Of a DNA stretch of 24,183 nt, positions 6,540-14,780 are shown piece by piece. The notes under the pieces are model-generated. The model saw only the letters and a list, made by a program, of their open reading frames with translations. It was not told the origin of the DNA and made no database searches. Both the position numbers and the translations under genes were made by a program. Origin of the DNA: Syntrophomonas sp. UBA4911 (GTDB taxonomy: Bacteria; Bacillota; Syntrophomonadia; Syntrophomonadales; Syntrophomonadaceae); NCBI GenBank assembly GCA_002398105.1, contig DHCD01000025.1:4863-29045 (forward strand). Reading direction: 5' to 3'. Every line of letters begins with the position of its first letter. Positions within the stretch are counted from its first letter, which is position 1.

Positions 6540-7160
6540 ATGTATAAGGATATTAAAATCGTTTTTCATAACCAAGGCTTACGCAGCTATATTGAGGTGG
6601 ACCTCTGCCGCCAATGCCCCCGGCAGGACGATAAGGGCTGCTGCGGTTTTTATTCGCCGGTGTTTTATGCCAGCGACCTGGCTTACCTGCTGCGGCATAA
6701 GCCAGAGCTGATAGATCATATATTCAGTTTAGACAACATAACCGTTTTAGATGCCTCGGTAACGGTTAATAACCGTATTGACGGTAACAGCTATAACTGT
6801 CATTTTCACCATAGAGACGGCGGTTGTCTGCTTGACCAGAATCTGCGCGAATCAGTGTGCCGCCATTTTGTCTGTCCCGGTATTGCCTGGGAAGAAGAGG
6901 CTAAGCTGCGTCCCTGGAAAAATTTTTTTGCCCGGCTTACCGACTACGAAATTGAACTGAACAACCGCATCGCCGCCTTACTGCAGGAAAAAGGCCTTAC
7001 CCTCAGGGATGAGGAAAAGCGGGAGCAGTTTTGGCATGAACTGCAGGTAAGTTTTGCCCTGGAGAGTGCCGCAAAGCCGGAATTTTTCAGCCGGCTGCCT
7101 GCCCGGGAAGAGGTATGGATCAGAAGAACGATAAGCTATGGCCGGGATTGGCCGTTATAG
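6540..7160 (+). CDS. Cys-rich YkgJ/UPF0153-like protein (putative zinc or iron cluster)
   Basis: A 206-aa soluble protein of unproven function. The N-terminus holds CRQCPRQDDKGCCGFYSPVF, and a second cluster reads CHFHHRDGGCLLDQ then ESVCRHFVCPG. This order (CxxC...CC..., then CxxxxxxGxC and RxxxCRxxxC) resembles the YkgJ/CxxCxxCC family, which is thought to bind a metal or Fe-S cluster. The match is divergent, so the assignment is moderate. The ATG at 6540 follows GAGGT (6529-6533) by 6 nt, and a good promoter lies just upstream. A terminator follows at 7215. It is a monocistronic + strand gene between nadD and the chemoreceptor, opposite to the flanking operons. Confidence 0.75.
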   Translation: MYKDIKIVFHNQGLRSYIEVDLCRQCPRQDDKGCCGFYSPVFYASDLAYLLRHKPELIDHIFSLDNITVLDASVTVNNRIDGNSYNCHFHHRDGGCLLDQNLRESVCRHFVCPGIAWEEEAKLRPWKNFFARLTDYEIELNNRIAALLQEKGLTLRDEEKREQFWHELQVSFALESAAKPEFFSRLPAREEVWIRRTISYGRDWPL

Positions 7161-7214
7161 TCTATAATTATTAAGGTCAGTATCAGATATTTTCAGTATG
7201 GGCAAAAAAGCAGC

Positions 7215-7238
7215 AGGATCGGTTTCCCGATCCTTTTT
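7215..7238 (+). terminator. Intrinsic terminator after the YkgJ-like gene
   Basis: AGGATCGG (7215-7222) pairs perfectly with CCGATCCT (7227-7234) over a 4-nt loop and is followed by a T-run (7234-7238). The remaining part of the 7161-7483 gap holds only the promoter at 7342 and an untranslated leader of about 105 nt, in which I recognise no riboswitch. Confidence 0.88.
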
Positions 7239-7341
7239 CATTGGAACAGTTACTTATGCCAGAGATTAATGGGTTAATCCGAATTAGGCCAGGAACGCTG
7301 AATATGCATCTAAGAAGCGAATTATTCACCTGCCTTTAAAT

Positions 7342-7370
7342 TTGAATAATTCCATGATATGTGGTATTAA
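7342..7370 (+). promoter_or_regulatory. Probable sigma-A promoter for the chemoreceptor
   Basis: TTGAAT (7342-7347) and TATTAA (7365-7370) are spaced 17 bp apart. It predicts a leader of roughly 105 nt before the GTG start. No sigma-D (flagellar/chemotaxis) promoter was recognised. Confidence 0.5.
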
Positions 7371-7483
7371 TTAGGATAATAGTCTCTATTCTTGTAAGGG
7401 TAAATTGATTTGTAGTGACTTTACTGAAGGGAGGTCATCTTACTTAAGCTATAGCAGTCAATTTGCAAGGGGGAAAAGTAATA

Positions 7484-9253
7484 GTGAAACTAAACATCAA
7501 ACCACGAATCAAGCTACATAAACCTGATATAAGCCTAAACAACACCAGGACGATGACTAAACTCTTTGCAGGTTTCCTGGCCCTTGCCGTACTCATAGCC
7601 ATTGTTGGCTTTATAAACTGGCGGGATATACAAAAAGTGCAGCAGGGAACGGAAGAAATGTATGCTCAGGTCGTTACGCCAGCTCAGCACCTTGCCAATG
7701 TAAATGCAACTATGAATAAAGTTGGCGACGAAGCACTCAAGTACGGTATAGTCACCACTGATGAAAAGAGGAAAGAGATCAAAGCCAATATTAGTAAGAA
7801 CCTGGCAGATATCCAAACTATGCTGGATGAAAGTGATACTTTTGCCATCACAGCCCAGGAAAAAGAAGAGGTTCAACGATTAAAACAGGGCGTCGCGACT
7901 TACTCTCAATACGTCTCCAATTATATTATGCTGATTGATGACGATCAGCGAAATTCTGCCGAAGCCCTGGTGGAAGGAATAGTTGATAAAAACATTATTG
8001 TGACCACAACCCACAAACTGGAAGAATATAATGAACAAAATGCCCAGCAACTGGTCAAAGAAGCAGGGTCAGTATATTCGCGGTCTACTATGAATATCAT
8101 TGTTTTAACCTTGCTGGCATTACTGTTGGCTGTCGGGATTGCCTTCTTTTTGGCGAGAAATATTGCCACTCCCCTATCTGCCGCAGCACTCCATATGAAA
8201 GAGATGGCGCAGGGTGACTTTACCAGGAATGTATCGGCAGATCTCCTGAAGCGCAGGGATGAAGTGGGAATGATGGTACAGGGATTGGATGAAATGGTTC
8301 GCAACATATCCGCCCTGCTGGGAAATATTTTAGTCACTGCCCGTGAAGTAAATGAAAGCAGCCAACACCTTTCACTGATAGCTGAAGATGTTGTAACCAC
8401 CTCCCAGGGAGCATCCGCCGCCACGGAGGAGGTTGCCGCCGGATTGGAAGAAGTGTCTGCCGCCACTGAGCAGATGACTGCATCGGGACAAGAAATTGGC
8501 GCGGCTCTCGAAGAAGTGGATCGGGAAATGGTACATAGCAATAGCCAGGCCAAAGATATTGAGCAGAAGGCTCTGGGGATCCAACAGAAGGCCCAGCAGT
8601 CAACAGTGTCTGCACATAGTATATATGGAAATATTGAAACCAAACTACTTGCAGCCATAGAGGAAGCCCGGGTTGTGGATGAAATATCCAGTCTGGCCGC
8701 CAATATTGGAGGTATTGCTGACCAGACCAATCTGCTGGCTCTCAATGCAGCTATTGAAGCCGCTCGCGCCGGTGAGCAGGGCAGAGGTTTTGCCGTAGTA
8801 GCAGATGAGGTCAGGAAGCTGGCTGAACAGTCTGCCGCGACCGTTTCCAGTATTCATAAACTTACCGGCCAGGTTCAAACCGCTATCGCCAACGTGGTGG
8901 AAAACTCCAATGAACTGCTCAAGTTTATTGACGATATTGCCCTTAAAGAATTGGAGAATATGAATCAGATCGGTCAGCAATACGCCAGCGATGCCGATAT
9001 GTTTGAACAATCTACCGGCAAAGTAAGTGATTTGACGAATAATGTAGTCAATGCCTATAATGAAATCAATCGGGCCATAGAATCGGTAGCGGCTACCATA
9101 GCCCAGAGCAGTACTGGCGCCCAGGAGGTTTCCCGTGGAACCGAGAAAAACAGCCAGGCTATGATTGAGGTCAGTGAGACTTCATCCCGTTTAGCGGAGA
9201 TGGCGGGACGTCTGCAGGAAATGGTAGAGAGATTTAAGATTAACGAGGCATAA
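7484..9253 (+). CDS. Methyl-accepting chemotaxis protein (4HB sensor, HAMP, signalling domain)
   Basis: A transmembrane chemoreceptor of 589 aa that would signal to CheA/CheW. TM1 spans ~27-45. An extracytoplasmic four-helix-bundle type sensor runs to ~200, and TM2 spans ~203-225. A HAMP domain follows (RNIATPLSAAALHMKEMAQG...). The cytoplasmic signalling hairpin tip, ADQTNLLALNAAIEAARAGE, starts at residue 412. The chosen start is GTG at 7484, with AAGGGGG (7467-7473) 10 nt upstream; TTG at 7463 is possible but would remove that site. The C-terminus (VERFKINEA) lacks a CheR/CheB-binding pentapeptide. No che or flagellar genes are nearby. The ligand cannot be told from sequence. Confidence 0.95.
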   Translation: MKLNIKPRIKLHKPDISLNNTRTMTKLFAGFLALAVLIAIVGFINWRDIQKVQQGTEEMYAQVVTPAQHLANVNATMNKVGDEALKYGIVTTDEKRKEIKANISKNLADIQTMLDESDTFAITAQEKEEVQRLKQGVATYSQYVSNYIMLIDDDQRNSAEALVEGIVDKNIIVTTTHKLEEYNEQNAQQLVKEAGSVYSRSTMNIIVLTLLALLLAVGIAFFLARNIATPLSAAALHMKEMAQGDFTRNVSADLLKRRDEVGMMVQGLDEMVRNISALLGNILVTAREVNESSQHLSLIAEDVVTTSQGASAATEEVAAGLEEVSAATEQMTASGQEIGAALEEVDREMVHSNSQAKDIEQKALGIQQKAQQSTVSAHSIYGNIETKLLAAIEEARVVDEISSLAANIGGIADQTNLLALNAAIEAARAGEQGRGFAVVADEVRKLAEQSAATVSSIHKLTGQVQTAIANVVENSNELLKFIDDIALKELENMNQIGQQYASDADMFEQSTGKVSDLTNNVVNAYNEINRAIESVAATIAQSSTGAQEVSRGTEKNSQAMIEVSETSSRLAEMAGRLQEMVERFKINEA

Positions 9254-9271
9254 GTTGTTACCCGACTTACG

Positions 9272-9315
9272 AGCCCCGCTGCTATACAGTATACGCAACG
9301 GGGCTTTGTCATTTC
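9272..9315 (+). terminator. Intrinsic terminator after the chemoreceptor
   Basis: AGCCCCG (9272-9278) pairs with CGGGGCT (9299-9305), with additional weaker pairing inside, followed by a T-rich TTTGTCATTT tail. The opposite strand lacks a T-run, so it does not obviously end the converging proA transcript. Confidence 0.8.
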
Positions 9316-9401
9316 TATATCGTTTCTGCTGCAAGAAGCTTGGTTAGAGATGTATCCCTATCACTGTCGCCCCGCACCTTTCACTTCTTACATCCACCCC
9401 T

Positions 9402-10661
9402 TTACCGTATATGCCCATCCCCGTAAACGATAAATTTAGTGGTGGTCAGTTCCCGTAATCCCATGGGGCCGCGGGCGTGAAGCTTTTGGGTGCTGATGCC
9501 CATCTCAGCCCCGAAGCCAAAGACATTGCCATCAGTAAAACGGGTGGAAGCATTGGCATATACTGCGGCTGCGTCCACCGCCGTCATAAAACGCCTGACA
9601 TTACTGTAGTTCTGGCTTACTATGGCTTCACTATGGCCGGTTCCATGAATATTAATGTGCTCTATCGCTTCTTCAATATCATCAACTATCTTAACCGCCA
9701 GGATTAAATCCAGATACTCCGTATCCCAGTCCTCGGGAACAGCGGGCTTCACCTGAGAGACAAAGGCCCGGCTGCGTTCGCAGGCTCTGATTTCCACTCC
9801 CGCCGCCTCCAATTGTTTAATCATGGTAGGCAGGAAATCCCCGGCCACAGCGGCATGGACCAGCAGGGTCTCGGCCGCATTGCAGACTGAAGGCCGCTGT
9901 ACCTTGGCATTTAAAACGATAGCGCAGGCTTTTTCAAGATCGGCGTACTCATCCACATAAACATGGCAATTTCCCATTCCGGTCATGATATACGGCACAG
10001 TGGCATTTTCCATTACCGCTTGTTTCAGTCCCTTGCCCCCCCGGGGGATCAAGACATCCAGGTAATCGTTCATCTTCATCATGATCACCGCCGCTTCCCG
10101 CTCCTCGCTATCCACCAGTTGGATAGCCCCCTCGGGAATACCGCAGCGGGTGGCCGCGCCGGCTATAATACGGGCAATCGCCCGATTAGAAGCCAGGGCT
10201 TCTTCTCCCCCCCGCAGCAATATGGCATTGCCGGCTTTCAGGCATAGTCCGGCCGCATCGGCAGTTACATTGGGACGGGATTCATATATCAGACCAACGA
10301 CTCCTATGGGGGTACGGACACGGCCTATCTCCAAGCCATTGGGGCGCCGCCCCATGGAAAGCACTTCTCCTATCGGGTCCGGCAGGGCCACGATTTCCCG
10401 CAAGCCTTGGGCCATATCCTTTACCCGCGCTTCATTAAGGGTCAAGCGCTCCAGCAAAGCTGAACTAAGGCCCTGCCGACTACCATTGTCCAGATCCATC
10501 CGGTTAGCTTGCAACAGTTCCGGGATATGAGCCTCCAAGTCGTCAGCCATAGCCATCAGACTCTCATTCTTAACCGTCGTCGGTGCAGTAGCCAGATAAC
10601 GGGCCGCTGCTCGTGCCCTTCTGCCCTGCTCCAGCAACACCGTCTGTAAACTATTGTCCAT
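9402..10661 (-). CDS. proA: Glutamate-5-semialdehyde (gamma-glutamyl phosphate) reductase
   Basis: Second enzyme of proline synthesis: NADPH-dependent reduction of gamma-glutamyl phosphate to glutamate-5-semialdehyde. The 419-aa length is normal. The aldehyde-dehydrogenase-type fold carries the catalytic Cys260 in VQRPSVCNAAETLL. Other family motifs are GLIYESRPNVTADAAGLCLK, GNAILLRGG and the C-terminal GAEMGISTQKLHARGPMGL. ATG at 10659-10661 follows AAAGGAG by about 10 nt. It lies 22 nt after proB, forming obgE-proB-proA in one transcription unit. Confidence 0.97.
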   Translation of the reverse strand: MDNSLQTVLLEQGRRARAAARYLATAPTTVKNESLMAMADDLEAHIPELLQANRMDLDNGSRQGLSSALLERLTLNEARVKDMAQGLREIVALPDPIGEVLSMGRRPNGLEIGRVRTPIGVVGLIYESRPNVTADAAGLCLKAGNAILLRGGEEALASNRAIARIIAGAATRCGIPEGAIQLVDSEEREAAVIMMKMNDYLDVLIPRGGKGLKQAVMENATVPYIMTGMGNCHVYVDEYADLEKACAIVLNAKVQRPSVCNAAETLLVHAAVAGDFLPTMIKQLEAAGVEIRACERSRAFVSQVKPAVPEDWDTEYLDLILAVKIVDDIEEAIEHINIHGTGHSEAIVSQNYSNVRRFMTAVDAAAVYANASTRFTDGNVFGFGAEMGISTQKLHARGPMGLRELTTTKFIVYGDGHIR

Positions 10662-10683
10662 GCCTTCTCACTCCTTTGCCCCT

Positions 10684-11814
10684 CTAGTGCTCCACCCACA
10701 GATTATTGCGGTGGATCACCTCATCGTAGTCCTTGCCCTGCAGAATTTTTTCTATTTCCGAGCTTTTCTTGCCGGCAATCAGCCTTATTTCATCGGAGCT
10801 GTAGTTAACCATTCCCCGAGCAATTTCCCGTTTATCAGCTGCTGTCGCAACCGCAACCACCGTACCCCGTTCGAAATCACCTTCCACCGCAACCACTCCG
10901 GACGGCAGAAGGCTCTTCCCTTTCTTAAGCAGTGCCGCTTCGGCTCCGGCATCAACCAGTACCCAACCCTGGGCTACCGTCCCGAAGGCTATCCATTTCT
11001 TGCGTGCCTGCAGCTTCTCTTCCCGGGGTATGAACAGAGTTCCAATTTCTTCACCGTCGACAATACGGCGGATAATGTTATCATTATCACTATTGGCAAT
11101 AACCATAGGTACGCCCGCGGCCATACATATGCGGGCCGCTCTCAGCTTGGTCAGCATCCCTCCGCTGGAAAAACTGCTGCCCCGGCTTTTGGAGTTATTC
11201 TCCATGGCCATGGTAATTTCCTGAACCTCAGTCTGCAGACGAGCGTCCCGGTTTGCTCTGGGGTCAGAATCATAGAGGCCGTCCACATCAGACAGAATGA
11301 TCAATAAATCCGCATTCACGATTCCGGCTACCAGAGCCGACAGGGTATCATTATCCCCAAACTTTATCTCCTCCACTACCACCGTATCGTTCTCATTGAT
11401 AATGGGGATCACCCCCAGTCCCAATATGGCCAGCAAAGCGTTGGCGGCATTGAGGTAGCGGAGACGTTCATCCAGATCTTCCCGGGTCAACAGCACCTGA
11501 GCCACCGTTTTATTATATTCGGAAAATAATTTTTCATAGAGCTGCACCAGAGCTCCCTGACCTATTGCTGCCAGGGCCTGTTTTTCCGGCATAGTGCGAG
11601 GAATCTTCTTATATCCCATCCGGCTCGCGCCCACACCGATAGCTCCGGAACTGACCAGCAAAACTTCTATGCCCCGGTTATGCAAATCGGCCATTTCTCT
11701 GACCAGGCGCTCAATCCGCTGTAAATTAAGCTGGCCATTACTGTATGTAAGGGTACTGGTTCCAATTTTAACCACTGCCCGCTGACAAAGCTTTAAATCA
11801 TCACGGCTGCTCAA
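10684..11814 (-). CDS. proB: Glutamate 5-kinase with C-terminal PUA domain
   Basis: First enzyme of proline synthesis: ATP-dependent phosphorylation of glutamate, usually feedback-inhibited by proline. The 376-aa protein has the amino-acid-kinase domain (VVKIGTSTLT near the N-terminus, LLVSSGAIGVG, NENDTVVVEEIKFGDNDTLS, SDVDGLYDSDPR, GSSFSSGGMLTKLRAA) and a C-terminal PUA domain (from about residue 275: KGKSLLPSGVVAVEGDFERG). The start is TTG (11812-11814). An overlapping ATG at 11818 is in another frame and stops after five codons. GGGTGG lies 5 nt upstream of the TTG. It sits 10 nt after obgE. Confidence 0.97.
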   Translation of the reverse strand: MSSRDDLKLCQRAVVKIGTSTLTYSNGQLNLQRIERLVREMADLHNRGIEVLLVSSGAIGVGASRMGYKKIPRTMPEKQALAAIGQGALVQLYEKLFSEYNKTVAQVLLTREDLDERLRYLNAANALLAILGLGVIPIINENDTVVVEEIKFGDNDTLSALVAGIVNADLLIILSDVDGLYDSDPRANRDARLQTEVQEITMAMENNSKSRGSSFSSGGMLTKLRAARICMAAGVPMVIANSDNDNIIRRIVDGEEIGTLFIPREEKLQARKKWIAFGTVAQGWVLVDAGAEAALLKKGKSLLPSGVVAVEGDFERGTVVAVATAADKREIARGMVNYSSDEIRLIAGKKSSEIEKILQGKDYDEVIHRNNLWVEH

Positions 11815-11824
11815 TCATACCACC

Positions 11825-13087
11825 CTATTCGTTGTATTCAAACTCCAGGTCTGCGATTCTCACGGTATCCCCGGCTTTAACACCCTTTTCCCGCAGAGCT
11901 TCTTCCAGCCCCATCTTCTCAATTATCTTTTGGAATCGCTGCAAACCTTCGTCGGTGTTGAAATTGGTCATGGCCATAAGTTTTTCAATCCTCTTGCCCC
12001 TCACTTCAAATACACCGTTTACATTGGCAATTATAAACGGTTCCTCTTCTTCAAAGCGACGGACTACAGGCTCTTCACCGCTGATAAGCATATCCCGGGG
12101 TAGGGCCTGCAACAGCCGGAAGGTCTCTTCAACCAGTGCCTCGACGCCCAGACCGGAAACTGCCGAAATGGCATATACCCGATCACCAAATTCCGCCTGC
12201 AAACGCTCATAGTTCTCCTGGGCCTCCGGTACATCCATCTTATTGGCTGCAATCAGGTAAGGCCTTTCCTTTAAATCAGGCCGGTAAAGCTCCAATTCCT
12301 CGCGTAATACCTGATAATCCTGCAACACATCACGCCCTTCGGTCTGAGCGGTATCCAGGACAAAGATCAGTACCCGGGTTCTCTCAATATGACGCAGGAA
12401 TTCATGGCCCAGCCCCGACCCCTGGTGGGCGCCGGCAATCAAGCCTGGTATATCGGCTACTACAAATGATTCTTTGTTTTTGGTTATTACCACACCCAGA
12501 TTCGGTACCAGAGTAGTAAAGGGGTAATCCGCTATCTTAGGCCGGGCTGCAGAAATCCGCGCAATCAAAGTGGATTTGCCTGCGTTGGGAAAGCCCACCA
12601 GGCCAACATCAGCCAGCAGCTTCAACTCCATCCGGATCCACTTCTCCTCCCCCGGTTCTCCGTTTTCCGATACGGAAGGGGCCTTATTAGTGGCAGTGGC
12701 AAAACGTGCATTTCCCCGGCCTCCACGCCCACCCCGGGCCACTACCGCTTCCTGCCCGTGTTCGGTGAGGTCGGCTATCACCCGGCCATTATCGTCATCT
12801 TTAATTACTGTACCTACCGGCACTTTTACCAGCAGATCCTGGCCCCCGGCGCCGTGCATATTCTTGCCCTGGCCGTGAGCTCCCCGTACCGCCTTGAAAT
12901 GGTGTCGGTACTTGAAATCCATCAGGGTAGTGAGCCCCTCATCGGCAATAAAAATAACGCTGCCTCCCCGGCCGCCGTCGCCGCCGGAAGGACCGCCCAG
13001 GGGCACGTATTTTTCCCGGCGGAAGGCCACTATCCCGTTTCCGCCATCCCCACCCCGCACATATATCTTGGCATGATCGACAAACAT
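11825..13087 (-). CDS. obgE: Obg family ribosome-assembly GTPase
   Basis: A GTPase that associates with the 50S subunit and, in spore formers, is linked to stress signalling and Spo0A activation. It has 420 aa in three parts. The glycine-rich Obg domain includes GPSGGDGGRGGSVIF and ARGGRGGRGNARFATATNKA. The G domain has the P-loop GFPNAGKST starting at residue 165, then DIPGLIAGAHQGSGLG and NKMD. The C-terminal OCT domain is Firmicute-like. ATG at 13085-13087 follows GAGGAG by 8 nt. It is 4 nt downstream of the Spo0B-like gene, so they are almost certainly cotranscribed. Confidence 0.98.
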   Translation of the reverse strand: MFVDHAKIYVRGGDGGNGIVAFRREKYVPLGGPSGGDGGRGGSVIFIADEGLTTLMDFKYRHHFKAVRGAHGQGKNMHGAGGQDLLVKVPVGTVIKDDDNGRVIADLTEHGQEAVVARGGRGGRGNARFATATNKAPSVSENGEPGEEKWIRMELKLLADVGLVGFPNAGKSTLIARISAARPKIADYPFTTLVPNLGVVITKNKESFVVADIPGLIAGAHQGSGLGHEFLRHIERTRVLIFVLDTAQTEGRDVLQDYQVLREELELYRPDLKERPYLIAANKMDVPEAQENYERLQAEFGDRVYAISAVSGLGVEALVEETFRLLQALPRDMLISGEEPVVRRFEEEEPFIIANVNGVFEVRGKRIEKLMAMTNFNTDEGLQRFQKIIEKMGLEEALREKGVKAGDTVRIADLEFEYNE

Positions 13088-13091
13088 GGTT

Positions 13092-13541
13092 TCAACTCCT
13101 CAAAAATAGCTCCCATTGACCTGGTTCTGGTTGCTGCCATTCAAACAGCATCTTGACTCCATCCCCGGTGTCATAAAGAGAAAGATCTACCACCTGATCA
13201 TCCTCCATAACCGGGAACTTCCGGGATAAAGACTCCAGGGTGCTGAAAGGTTCATTGTTCCCCTGCAAAACAGACCAGGAAATGGGGCCAAGCTTTTTAT
13301 ATTTGAGTATTATGCCCAAATCACGCGCCATTAGAAGCTGCTGATAAAAATACAGAGCCGCTTCCCCTTCCAGGTTGTCAAAAACAATCCGTTCCGAGGC
13401 CAGGTCTTCAACTAGTCCCAATATGTAATCTCTGGCCTGTTCCGGCCGCTGCAGGTCAATATATCCCAAAATGACCTGCAGGTAATTGCCAAAATCATGC
13501 CTTACTCTTTTTAGAATATCTATTGCCCCTTTGGTTTCCAC
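13092..13541 (-). CDS. Spo0B-like phosphotransferase/sensor-kinase helical domain protein
   Basis: A 149-aa protein whose N-terminus, RHDFGNYLQVILGYIDLQ (residues 14-31), matches the Spo0B-type helical hairpin (RHDxxNxLQxIxGxxxLQ) with the candidate phospho-accepting His15. In Bacillus, Spo0B relays phosphate from Spo0F to Spo0A and is encoded between rpmA and obg, exactly the position seen here. The remainder is a weakly conserved alpha/beta region without recognisable ATP-binding (N, G) boxes, as in Spo0B. The start is GTG (13539-13541) with a G-rich Shine-Dalgarno 7 nt upstream. Whether a Spo0F partner exists cannot be seen. Many Clostridia lack the full relay, so its phosphate donor is uncertain. 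Confidence 0.8.
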   Translation of the reverse strand: METKGAIDILKRVRHDFGNYLQVILGYIDLQRPEQARDYILGLVEDLASERIVFDNLEGEAALYFYQQLLMARDLGIILKYKKLGPISWSVLQGNNEPFSTLESLSRKFPVMEDDQVVDLSLYDTGDGVKMLFEWQQPEPGQWELFLRS

Positions 13542-13626
13542 AGTATCCCCCCTGCATTACCTAATAATAACAAAAAGCCCGGAAAAGCTCCAGACTCTTG
13601 CCGCATTAATAATATGCTTAAGTCGT

Positions 13627-13657
13627 AAAGATAAAGGGGAAAGCTCCGCTTTCCCCC
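13627..13657 (-). terminator. Terminator after rpmA
   Basis: On the minus strand, a 9-bp perfect hairpin (13648-13656 with 13636-13644) with a 3-nt loop is followed by TTTATCTTT. It separates the rplU-prp-rpmA transcript from the Spo0B-like/obgE/proBA unit. No confident promoter for the latter was found in 13542-13625. Confidence 0.75.
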
Positions 13658-13685
13658 TGATTACCCTTTTGATATAGTTTTTGGG

Positions 13686-13982
13686 CTACATGCTGACGGT
13701 TTCATTCAGCGGATATACGCTGACCTGCTTTTTGTCTCTGCCTTTTCTCTCGTATTTGACTCTGCCATCGACAACGGCAAACAGGGTATCATCGCCGCCT
13801 ATCATCACATTGTTGCCCGGGTGGATTTTAGTTCCCCGCTGTCTTACCAGTATATTACCGGCACGAACTACCTGACCATCGTATCTCTTAACTCCCAGGC
13901 GCTTGGATTGGCTGTCTCTTCCGTTCTTGGAACTGCCGACACCCTTTTTATGAGCAAATAACTGTAAATCAAATCTAAACAT
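13686..13982 (-). CDS. rpmA: 50S ribosomal protein L27 with cleavable N-terminal extension
   Basis: L27 reaches into the peptidyl-transferase centre. The 98-aa protein starts MFRFDLQLFAHKKG. In Firmicutes the segment before AHKKG is removed by the Prp protease, cleaving after Phe9, and the Prp gene is the immediate upstream neighbour. The body has the L27 signature GNILVRQRGTKIHPG. The ATG follows a GAGGAGG site and is 1 nt after the prp stop codon. Confidence 0.98.
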   Translation of the reverse strand: MFRFDLQLFAHKKGVGSSKNGRDSQSKRLGVKRYDGQVVRAGNILVRQRGTKIHPGNNVMIGGDDTLFAVVDGRVKYERKGRDKKQVSVYPLNETVSM

Positions 13983-13983
13983 C

Positions 13984-14313
13984 TTAGGCCCTCCTCACTT
14001 TAAGTTTTATGAAATCACCATAAGCCTCGTGCATGGAAAGCATCCCGGCTTCCATGGTAGAAAGAATTATCTGGGCTTTATCCATTTCTTCCCGGCTCAG
14101 TCCGATGGGAAGCTGGCATTTAAGCCATCCGTCCTCAATACGATATTCCGGTTTACGGCCGAGATTTTTCAATAATCCCAACAAAGCGGTCTGGGCTACT
14201 GCCGATATGCCGGCGCAATATATATCTTCCCCCTTAGGAGCAAAACCGGCATGGCCTTGAACCTGAAAAGATATTATATCCTCACCCTGATAGTCAATAT
14301 AAACCTCAATCAT
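13984..14313 (-). CDS. prp: Prp cysteine protease (L27 N-terminal processing, YsxB family)
   Basis: A 109-aa cysteine protease that trims the L27 extension before ribosome incorporation. It shows the catalytic His in GHAGFAPKGEDIYCAGISAV (His21 and Cys33 with this start) and the following AQTALLGLL helix. I chose the ATG at 14313, which shares its first base with the last base of the rplU stop TGA. A TTG one codon upstream (14316) is equally in frame, and no strong independent Shine-Dalgarno is visible, suggesting translational coupling. The order rplU-prp-rpmA is classic for Firmicutes. Confidence 0.95.
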   Translation of the reverse strand: MIEVYIDYQGEDIISFQVQGHAGFAPKGEDIYCAGISAVAQTALLGLLKNLGRKPEYRIEDGWLKCQLPIGLSREEMDKAQIILSTMEAGMLSMHEAYGDFIKLKVRRA

Positions 14314-14627
14314 CAAGCTTCAATCTTTATTACCTTAATTTTGGTAAAGGGTTGACGATGCCCCTGTTTTCTACGGTAGTTCTTTCTTCTCTTGTACTTG
14401 AAGACCACAATCTTCTTATCTCTGCCCTGTTCCATTACCTCAACTTCAACCCGGGCATTGCTTACCAGAGGGTCGCCGACTTTCACACTGCCATTCTCAT
14501 CACTCACCATGAGCACCTGGTCAATGCTCAAACGATCCCCGGCTGCGGCATCCAGTTTTTCAACTTTTAAGACCGAGCCTTCGCTCACTTTGTACTGTTT
14601 TCCGCCACTGGTAATTACTGCATACAT
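14313..14627 (-). CDS. rplU: 50S ribosomal protein L21
   Basis: A 104-aa ribosomal protein. The start ATG at 14625-14627 gives the canonical MYAVITSGGKQYKVSEG and follows GGAGGTG by 6 nt; an in-frame upstream extension (to 14666) is leader RNA, not protein. The C-terminus, YKRRKNYRRKQGHRQPFT, is the basic rRNA-binding tail of the family. It is first gene of the rplU-prp-rpmA unit, downstream of a clear promoter and a structured leader. Confidence 0.98.
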   Translation of the reverse strand: MYAVITSGGKQYKVSEGSVLKVEKLDAAAGDRLSIDQVLMVSDENGSVKVGDPLVSNARVEVEVMEQGRDKKIVVFKYKRRKNYRRKQGHRQPFTKIKVIKIEA

Positions 14628-14635
14628 ATAAAGCA

Positions 14636-14724
14636 CCTCCATATTTTCGAGACTCGCCGGTAACAAGGCAGGCTATACGCCATTTAGGAGCCCGAACCGG
14701 GCGGTTGCAAAAACACGCAACCCA
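14636..14724 (-). promoter_or_regulatory. Probable L21 leader (autoregulatory 5' UTR)
   Basis: About 95 nt of structured RNA lies between the promoter and rplU. Minus-strand hairpins such as CGCCCGGTTCGGGC and GGCGTATAGCC are followed by TTACCGGCGAGTC shortly before the Shine-Dalgarno. Position and general look agree with the Firmicute L21 leader that is thought to let L21 repress its own operon. I could not run a covariance model. Confidence 0.5.
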
Positions 14725-14730
14725 CACTAG

Positions 14731-14759
14731 AAATTAACATAAATAAGGGAATAAGTCAA
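14731..14759 (-). promoter_or_regulatory. Promoter of rplU-prp-rpmA
   Basis: On the minus strand, TTGACT (14759-14754) and TAATTT (14736-14731) are separated by 17 bp. It lies just after the rng stop codon. Confidence 0.72.
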
Positions 14760-14780
14760 GCAAAGAGCCTGGGGGTAGTT

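Noticed and set aside
7371..7483. Possible riboswitch (for example cyclic-di-GMP) in the chemoreceptor leader
   Set aside because: I found no conserved aptamer blocks or terminator in the leader.
7945..8745. Minus-strand open frame (266 codons) across the chemoreceptor
   Set aside because: Ser/Ala/Thr-rich composition is typical of the complement of a helical MCP gene; the sense strand has clear domains.
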